From contig JAKBAG010000202.1 in the NCBI GenBank assembly GCA_021809235.1, forward strand, positions 1 to 5,454: a stretch of DNA of 5,454 bases. The letters are read 5' to 3'. A model generated the notes under the pieces. That model made no database searches and was not told where the DNA came from. It saw nothing but the letters and a program-made list of their open reading frames with translations. The DNA comes from Acidobacteriota bacterium. GTDB taxonomy: Bacteria > Acidobacteriota > Terriglobia > Terriglobales > Acidobacteriaceae. This document shows positions 1-4,280 of this stretch, piece after piece. A program made the position numbers and the translations under genes. The stretch's first letter is position 1. Every line of letters starts with the position of its first letter.

Positions 1-37
1 AATTTCCGGACAGGGAAGTTGCGTGCCGGATCGTCTT

Positions 38-445
38 TTATCGTCGATTTCTCAACCATCCGGCCACAAGCATGGCGGCAATCAGTGTTGAGCCGACCAG
101 CAGCCCCAGCAGGCTCAGCTCACTGGCTGTGTCCGTAATGTGCTGGTCGCCCATCAGGCTGTCCACCGATGACCAGATCAGGGGCGTAATCAGCAGCAGC
201 ACAAGGACTACCCCGGCTATCGCCAGATTTCGACTGCGTCCGCTGCTCAGGCGTCGTTGCCGCAGGTTGGCTGCCGACCCGGTCACCACCCGTCGGGTAT
301 GAATTGCTGCCTCGTGGGTCTGCGTTGCGTCCAGACCCGCCAGAGCTGATAACAGACTGGAATCGGCAGCAGCATGGCTACCTGTTGCGGGGGCAGCAGA
401 TTCGGGGTTCGGATTCGATGGCGCGCCCTTGTCGACCGGAGACAC
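38..445 (-). CDS. Small two-TM membrane protein downstream of ECF sigma factor
   Basis: This protein of about 135 residues is not a family I recognise. The N-terminal two-fifths is rich in Ala, Ser, Pro and Asn and looks disordered. A basic stretch (HTRR, then RQRR and GRSR, about residues 49-72) precedes a hydrophobic segment at about 74-92, a short polar loop (GDQHITDTASE) and a second hydrophobic segment at about 110-130, ending in RNRR. This suggests a cytoplasmic N-terminus with a two-helix hairpin in the inner membrane. The GTG start at 445 is chosen because AAGGAG (451-456) lies 5 bases upstream; an in-frame GTG at 481 would give 147 residues but has a weaker ribosome site. It follows the sigma gene by 53 bases (17 with the longer start), so co-transcription is likely. 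Membrane partners of ECF sigma factors are often anti-sigma factors, but no HxxxCxxC zinc motif or recognisable anti-sigma domain is seen, so that role is only a guess. Confidence 0.75.
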   Translation of the reverse strand: MSPVDKGAPSNPNPESAAPATGSHAAADSSLLSALAGLDATQTHEAAIHTRRVVTGSAANLRQRRLSSGRSRNLAIAGVVLVLLLITPLIWSSVDSLMGDQHITDTASELSLLGLLVGSTLIAAMLVAGWLRNRR

Positions 446-450
446 AGCCA

Positions 451-456
451 CTCCTT
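451..456 (-). promoter_or_regulatory. Shine-Dalgarno that decides the start of the small membrane protein
   Basis: On the minus strand the bases read AAGGAG, followed by TGGCT and then GTG at 445. The 5-base spacing is good for this GTG, whereas the GTG at 481 has only a poor purine stretch upstream. This favours the shorter 135-residue protein. Confidence 0.5.
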
Positions 457-498
457 GGGTCAAGCCGAGCCGTACTGCCACTCAGCCGACGTGTCGAA

Positions 499-1128
499 CT
501 AGACCTTGGCCAGAGCGGGCTTCATCAAAGCCAGGCCACGGTACAAGCGGGATTTTACCGTGGAAAGGGGGGATTTTGTCACACTTGCGATCTCTTCCAG
601 AGAAAGTTCCTCATGGAAGCGTAGTACAAGGACCTCGCGGTAGTTCGGTTCCAGTTGCATCATGGCCGCTGCCAGGCGCGTCCTGTCCTCAACTCCGGCG
701 TACTCTTCCAGCGGGCTTGGCCCATTGGCAGCCAGCTCAAACTCGGGCGAATGTTCGTCGTTGTGAGCATCTTCAATCATTGCGTCCAGGCTTTGCGCCG
801 TCCGCTTGCGCTTCTGATCAATCACCAGGTTACGGGCGATCGTCAGCAGCCAGGTATCAAAACGCGCCTTCGCGTCATACTGACCGCCGCGAACCAGCAC
901 CCGCATCCAGACCTCCTGAAATAGGTCTTCAGAATCCTCGCGGTTCCCCGTTAAATACAGCAGGTAGCGCATGAGTCGATGCTGATATCGCACAATCAAC
1001 TGATCCAGCAGTCCAGGGTCCTGACGTCGGAGTCCTGCCGCAATGGCCAGATTTTCCTGGCGCACCAACTCGCGTTCCGCGGCCTGTGTGGCCGGAATCG
1101 AGCGCGCGGCAAACAACGTGGAGAACAT
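499..1128 (-). CDS. ECF-type RNA polymerase sigma factor (sigma-70 family)
   Basis: This is a 209-residue sigma factor containing only regions 2 and 4, which defines the extracytoplasmic-function group; it would direct core RNA polymerase to specific promoters. Region 2 spans about residues 29-108, with DSEDLFQEVWMRVL (65-78) as the core-binding and melting helix and FDTWLLTIARNLVIDQKRK (90-108) covering 2.3-2.4. An acidic linker (about 118-145) leads to region 4 (about 147-203), which has LEPNYREVLVLRF and the helix-turn-helix EEIASVTKSPLSTVKSRLYRG that reads the -35 element. The ATG at 1128 is chosen because AGGA (1134-1137) lies 5 bases upstream and family similarity begins soon after it. 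An ATG at 1134 and an open frame back to 1233 exist, but the added residues do not look like sigma-factor sequence. The gene is divergent from rlmB and is followed by a small membrane protein, a common regulator-gene arrangement. The target genes cannot be read from the window. Confidence 0.93.
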   Translation of the reverse strand: MFSTLFAARSIPATQAAERELVRQENLAIAAGLRRQDPGLLDQLIVRYQHRLMRYLLYLTGNREDSEDLFQEVWMRVLVRGGQYDAKARFDTWLLTIARNLVIDQKRKRTAQSLDAMIEDAHNDEHSPEFELAANGPSPLEEYAGVEDRTRLAAAMMQLEPNYREVLVLRFHEELSLEEIASVTKSPLSTVKSRLYRGLALMKPALAKV

Positions 1129-1305
1129 ACTCATCCTGAACGTATAGACGCGAAAACCGGTTCCCGGGACGAAGTTTTTTTGTTTGTCCGCTCGCGCATT
1201 CCGCACCAGGAGCCTCCCGAGCGAGATTCTCACCAGTAAGGACAGGCGAAATGGTCACGCCCCCTCGCACTTTGAAAAAACGCCAAGCCAAGCAATTCCA
1301 GGCAG

Positions 1306-1334
1306 TTGCAGTCAGACTGTCGCAGATTATGGTT
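1306..1334 (+). promoter_or_regulatory. Possible sigma-70 promoter for rlmB
   Basis: TTGCAG (1306-1311) and TATGGT (1329-1334) are separated by 17 bases. The -35 keeps TTG, and the -10 matches the consensus at four of six positions. The predicted transcript would start near 1341 and include the second repeat copy in its leader. Such matches arise by chance, so this is a weak candidate that competes with the leaderless alternative at 1405-1410. Confidence 0.25.
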
Positions 1335-1336
1335 CC
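1312..1336 (-). promoter_or_regulatory. Possible ECF-type promoter facing the sigma gene
   Basis: On the minus strand GGAACC (1336-1331) is followed after 13 bases by GTCTGA (1317-1312). Both halves resemble the elements used by RpoE-like ECF sigma factors, and the promoter would point towards the sigma gene, as expected for autoregulation. The spacer is about 3 bases shorter than usual for this class, so the call is tentative. The -35 half lies at the end of one copy of the direct repeat. Confidence 0.25.
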
Positions 1337-1350
1337 GGAAGGTCTGATAA
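1333..1350 (+). repeat. Direct repeat copy 1 (18 bp) upstream of rlmB
   Basis: This copy reads TTCCGGAAGGTCTGATAA and matches the second copy at 16 of 18 positions, with an offset of exactly 45 bp. It contains the self-complementary octamer TTCCGGAA. Its position between divergent promoters suggests a protein-binding site, although a fossil local duplication is possible. Confidence 0.7.
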
Positions 1351-1377
1351 CTGGCCAGCTCATGGTTGCTCTCCTGA

Positions 1378-1395
1378 TTCCGCAACGTCTGATAA
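1378..1395 (+). repeat. Direct repeat copy 2 (18 bp) upstream of rlmB
   Basis: This copy reads TTCCGCAACGTCTGATAA and differs from the first copy only by G-to-C changes at its 6th and 9th bases. If rlmB is transcribed from about 1417, this copy would cover roughly -39 to -22, the -35 region, where a bound regulator could act directly on polymerase. The shared half GTCTGATAA is identical in both copies. Confidence 0.7.
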
Positions 1396-1404
1396 GAGAA
1401 CCGT

Positions 1405-1410
1405 TACACT
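1405..1410 (+). promoter_or_regulatory. Possible -10 element giving a leaderless rlmB transcript
   Basis: TACACT matches the TATAAT consensus at four of six positions and ends 6 bases before the A of the rlmB ATG, so transcription could begin at or next to the start codon. No Shine-Dalgarno sequence lies at normal distance; the nearest purine run (AAGAG, 1394-1398) is 18 bases away. No good -35 is visible at 16-18 bases; the second repeat copy occupies that area. Confidence 0.3.
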
Positions 1411-1416
1411 GAACAG

Positions 1417-2208
1417 ATGCAGATTCTCTATGGAATTCACCCGGTGGAAGAGGCGCTCCGGGCCGGTCGTCGCCGCTTTGATCATGTCCTGGTGGCGCGC
1501 GAGCGACGCGACGAGCGGCTCGAGGCGATTGTCGCCCTTTGTCGTACGCTCAAGATTCGGGTACGCGCCGAGCCTCGCGAGTCCCTCAACGACATTGCCC
1601 GGACCCCAGCCCATCAGGGGGTCGTCGCCATCGTCCGCGCGCAGGAGTTCCTCTCCATCGAGGACATTCTGGAACCGACGGGCGCCGCACGACTGCTGCT
1701 TGCCCTGGATGGAGTGGAGGATCCCCAGAATCTTGGCGCCCTGCTGCGCTCGGCCGATGGAGCTGGTGTCGATGCTGTGCTTATGCCTGAGCGCCGCTCC
1801 GCCCCGCTGAGCGCGGTCGCCGCCAAGGCAGCCGCAGGCGCCCAGGAGCATCTGCGGATTGCCAGGGTCGTCAATCTTGTCCGTGCTCTTGAAGACCTCA
1901 AGCGCAATAACCTGTGGGTGATTGGCCTGGACGAGCGCGGCACCACCGACTATGACCAGTTCGACTTCACCGGCGACTGTGTTCTTGTGATGGGTAGCGA
2001 GGGGGATGGGCTGCATGAACTCGTCCGGCGCACCTGCGACCATCTGCTCCGCATTCCGATGGCCGGGGGTGTGTCCTCGCTGAACGTCTCCGCTGCGGCT
2101 TCCGTGGTTCTCTTTGAGGCAGCTCGTCAGCGTCGTCTAGCCCAGCGCGGGCAGGAAAAATCAGACAGTCCTGGCCGCCGCAAAAAGCAGAAAGGTCTGG
2201 GATCATGA
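1417..2208 (+). CDS. rlmB: 23S rRNA (guanosine-2251-2'-O)-methyltransferase RlmB, SpoU/TrmH family
   Basis: This 263-residue enzyme is predicted to transfer a methyl group from S-adenosylmethionine to the ribose of G2251 in the P-loop of 23S rRNA. An N-terminal substrate-binding domain starts with LYGIHPVEEALRAG (residues 4-17) and runs to about 80. The SPOUT catalytic domain follows, with a trefoil knot. Motif 1 is NLGALLRSADGAG (N105, R111), motif 2 is VMGSEGDGL (191-199, E195) and motif 3 is IPMAGGVSSLNVSAAASV (213-230, with SLN at 221-223). All residues expected for activity are present. A close paralogue such as TrmH is less likely because of the N-terminal domain. Beyond the usual end near 243 there is a basic tail of about 20 residues (GRRKKQKG). 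The ATG at 1417 fits the family start but has no clear Shine-Dalgarno. The TGA overlaps the next start in ATGA, so the downstream gene is probably coupled. Confidence 0.93.
   Translation: MQILYGIHPVEEALRAGRRRFDHVLVARERRDERLEAIVALCRTLKIRVRAEPRESLNDIARTPAHQGVVAIVRAQEFLSIEDILEPTGAARLLLALDGVEDPQNLGALLRSADGAGVDAVLMPERRSAPLSAVAAKAAAGAQEHLRIARVVNLVRALEDLKRNNLWVIGLDERGTTDYDQFDFTGDCVLVMGSEGDGLHELVRRTCDHLLRIPMAGGVSSLNVSAAASVVLFEAARQRRLAQRGQEKSDSPGRRKKQKGLGS
2191..2195 (+). promoter_or_regulatory. Ribosome binding site of the M1-like gene, inside rlmB
   Basis: AAAGG lies 9 bases before the ATG at 2205, within the last codons of rlmB. With the ATGA overlap this supports the chosen start and translational coupling of the two genes. 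Confidence 0.5.
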
Positions 2209-4274
2209 TCCACATTCCTGCCGCTTGCGGTCGGCTTCGGGCCTTCTGGTCGGCCGCCGCTTGTCTTGCAGCCGTGTGTCTCGTTCTTCCGTCCATGCAG
2301 GCGCAGTCCTCCGGACAGGCAACACAGGGTGGGCCGTCACCACAGACCGGCGCAACTCCTGCTGCAGTTCCAGTGTCCGGAGCCCAGTCCGACTCGTCCG
2401 CAAGGCAGGGAACCGTGCTTTTTTCCCGCCATGTGACTGACGATGGACAGACCATCACCACTGGCCGCACGGTTGATTCGGTGGCGACAGGCTCGGTGAT
2501 CTCCGGCCCAGTTGTTTCTGGAGCTGCCGCCGCAGGTGCCACCGGCAACCGTGCTGCCCTACCACCGCTTGCCACCGATGCGGAGCGTCGTGCTGTTGGC
2601 TATACCAGCTTCGATCTGGACGTGCATCTCCGTCCCGCACAGCATTATCTTGCCGTGCGCGCGCTGCTTGGCATTCGCAATGCAGGCAGCGTGCCGCTTC
2701 GTCATCTGCCGATGCAGCTATCCTCCACTCTTGCCTGGCAGCAGATTCACATCGCCGGTCGCGATCTTTCCTTCACGCAGTCGCTGATCAACTCCGACAC
2801 AGACCACACCGGCCAGATGAATGAAGCCACGGTCACTCTCCCTGAGCCGTTGGCACCGGGTGCCTCGCTGCAGGTCGATGTTACCTATGCCGGTCGCATC
2901 GAACAGTCAGCCAAGCGCCTGCTCGCCATCGGCACTCCGGACAACGTAGCCGCGTCTTCGGACTGGGATCGCATCACCAGCGGCTTTACCGGTCTGCGCG
3001 GATTCGGCAATGTTGTCTGGGTTCCGGTTTCTTCCGCTCCGGCAATTCTCGGCGATGGGGCAAGGGTCTTTGATGAGATTGGCCGCCACAAACTCCAGTT
3101 AACTGGCGCTCATCTCAAGCTGGCGCTCACCGTGGAAACCACAGCAGCAGAGAGTGCAGCGGGTCAGACGCCAAACATCGCTCTGGTCAACGGCCAGCCG
3201 CTGCCGCTGTCCATCACCCAGTCCAGCGATCCTTCCATTCCCAGCCTTGCCATCGGGCGGCTTGACGATGCCACGCTAGGCTTTGAAACCATCAACCTGT
3301 TCGTCGCCTCGCGTACGGCGCATACCCTGCCGGAGACAACGCTCTGGGCCACACCGGCTTCCGGGCCCAACGTCGATGCCTGGTCCGATGCCGACTCCGC
3401 CGTACTACCATTTCTGCGTGAATGGCTGGGCCAGACTCCACACTCTCGCCTCACGATTCTGGAGCTGCCAGAGGCTGCCGATATTCCTTTTGAAACCGGC
3501 GCCATGCTCGCCACCCCCGTGCGCGCAGCCTCGTCCGATGTGCTGGACAACATCTTTGCCCACGCTCTCACTCATGCCTGGATGATGTCCCGTCGCGCCT
3601 GGCTTTCCGAGGGCGTGGCTCACTTTATGGGCACCCTCTGGATGGAGAAGCAGCGAGGACGGGAGCAGGCTCTGGCCATGCTGGCAGACTCACGCCAGGC
3701 GCTCGCACTTGCCGAGCCATCCAGCCCCGGCGAAGGCGATGGTCAGCCCCTGCTTACCGCCACATCGCCTGTCTACTACCGTACCAAGGCAGCTTACGTC
3801 CTGTGGATGCTGCGTTCGCTGGTCAGCGATGAGACGCTCTCCGCAGCCCTGCGCGCCTATAACCCCGATGCCGATCGCACGCCCGACTATTTCGAGCACC
3901 TGCTGGAAAATGCTGGTCAGCGCCGTGATCTCCAGTGGTTCTTCCATGACTGGGTCTATCATGACCAGGGTTTGCCTGATTTTGCGCTCGATAACGTCTA
4001 CACCACGCCCACTGCACTTAACGGCAGCTATTTGATCGCTGTCAGTGTCTCCAATAACGGCTATGCCGGTGCTGAGGTACCCGTGCAGGTTATCAGTGAT
4101 CTGTCCACCGTTACGCAGCGGGCCGTGGTGCCGGGTCGCGGCAAGGCTACCCTTCGCATCCTGCTGCAGGGTCAGCCTACAGAGGTCCGCGTCAACGACG
4201 GAACCATCCCGGAGACCGACGCATCCATCCACGTCAAGCAACTCAAAACCGTACCTGTTCCTGCCAGCCGTTAG
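2205..4274 (+). CDS. Exported M1 aminopeptidase-like protein with degenerate active site
   Basis: This 689-residue protein has the outline of an M1 (gluzincin) metallopeptidase but probably lacks peptidase activity. A signal peptide (basic R10/R12, hydrophobic 13-29, likely cleavage after MQA at 31-33) sends it across the inner membrane. Residues 34-120 are a Ser/Ala/Gly/Gln-rich, probably disordered linker. The M1 N-terminal beta domain begins near 131 (GYTSFDLDVHLRPAQHYLAVRA). The active-site region reads HALTH (453-457) where active members have HExxH, so the general-base Glu is Ala454. The later SEGVAHF keeps a Glu (E469) like the third zinc ligand, but after 11 residues instead of the usual 18. 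The GAMEN exopeptidase motif appears as TGAMLAT (431-437). Downstream YYRTKAAYVLWMLR (524-537), WFFHDWVYHDQGLPDF (578-593) and a C-terminal beta domain (about 608-662) match M1 layout. Metal binding by H453, H457 and E469 remains possible. The substrate or partner is unknown. The start codon overlaps the rlmB stop. Confidence 0.85.
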   Translation: MIHIPAACGRLRAFWSAAACLAAVCLVLPSMQAQSSGQATQGGPSPQTGATPAAVPVSGAQSDSSARQGTVLFSRHVTDDGQTITTGRTVDSVATGSVISGPVVSGAAAAGATGNRAALPPLATDAERRAVGYTSFDLDVHLRPAQHYLAVRALLGIRNAGSVPLRHLPMQLSSTLAWQQIHIAGRDLSFTQSLINSDTDHTGQMNEATVTLPEPLAPGASLQVDVTYAGRIEQSAKRLLAIGTPDNVAASSDWDRITSGFTGLRGFGNVVWVPVSSAPAILGDGARVFDEIGRHKLQLTGAHLKLALTVETTAAESAAGQTPNIALVNGQPLPLSITQSSDPSIPSLAIGRLDDATLGFETINLFVASRTAHTLPETTLWATPASGPNVDAWSDADSAVLPFLREWLGQTPHSRLTILELPEAADIPFETGAMLATPVRAASSDVLDNIFAHALTHAWMMSRRAWLSEGVAHFMGTLWMEKQRGREQALAMLADSRQALALAEPSSPGEGDGQPLLTATSPVYYRTKAAYVLWMLRSLVSDETLSAALRAYNPDADRTPDYFEHLLENAGQRRDLQWFFHDWVYHDQGLPDFALDNVYTTPTALNGSYLIAVSVSNNGYAGAEVPVQVISDLSTVTQRAVVPGRGKATLRILLQGQPTEVRVNDGTIPETDASIHVKQLKTVPVPASR

Positions 4275-4280
4275 ATGCCA

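Larger units (their letters stand above)
1129..1416. other. Divergent intergenic region between sigma gene and rlmB
   Basis: These 288 bases separate the starts of two divergent transcription units and must hold promoters for both. They contain a near-perfect 18-bp direct repeat (1333-1350 and 1378-1395), a small perfect inverted repeat CAGTC-A-GACTG (1309-1319), an A/T-rich run near 1271-1280 and a palindromic AACCGGTT near 1153-1160. On the minus strand an ATG at 1363 with a strong AGGAG seven bases upstream opens a frame that runs into the sigma gene. No RNA gene or convincing terminator is visible. Confidence 0.7.

Noticed and set aside
1..37. Left edge downstream of the small membrane protein
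   Set aside because: Only 37 bases; apart from a short GACGAT direct repeat around the stop codon there is no hairpin, start codon or other supportable feature.
429..974. Plus-strand frame of 181 codons opposite the sigma gene
   Set aside because: The sigma factor has clear regions 2 and 4 here; this frame has no motif or ribosome site support.
1143..1165. GGAAC and GTCTATA on the minus strand just before the sigma start, resembling an ECF promoter
   Set aside because: Only about 10 bases separate the two blocks, too few for an ECF promoter, and the transcript would have almost no leader.
1129..1233. N-terminal extension of the sigma factor to the in-frame ATG at 1233
   Set aside because: The extra residues do not look like sigma-factor sequence, include an A7-run coded segment and lack a ribosome site as good as AGGA before 1128.
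1271..1300. T-run after GGC-rich sequence on the minus strand, resembling an intrinsic terminator
   Set aside because: No stable complementary stem precedes the T-run; only 3-base pairings are available.
1184..1810. Plus-strand frame of 208 codons covering the intergenic region and the start of rlmB
   Set aside because: It overlaps rlmB out of frame, its translation is low-complexity Arg/Ser/Pro-rich and it contains no known motif.
1360..2043. Long open frame antisense to rlmB (227 codons) with a GGAG a few bases before its ATG
   Set aside because: RlmB on the other strand has all SPOUT motifs; the antisense product has no recognisable domain and is expected in GC-rich DNA with strong third-position bias.
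3690..4241. Antisense frame of 183 codons within the M1-like gene
   Set aside because: The sense protein matches M1 C-terminal domains through this stretch; the antisense product is a shadow frame.
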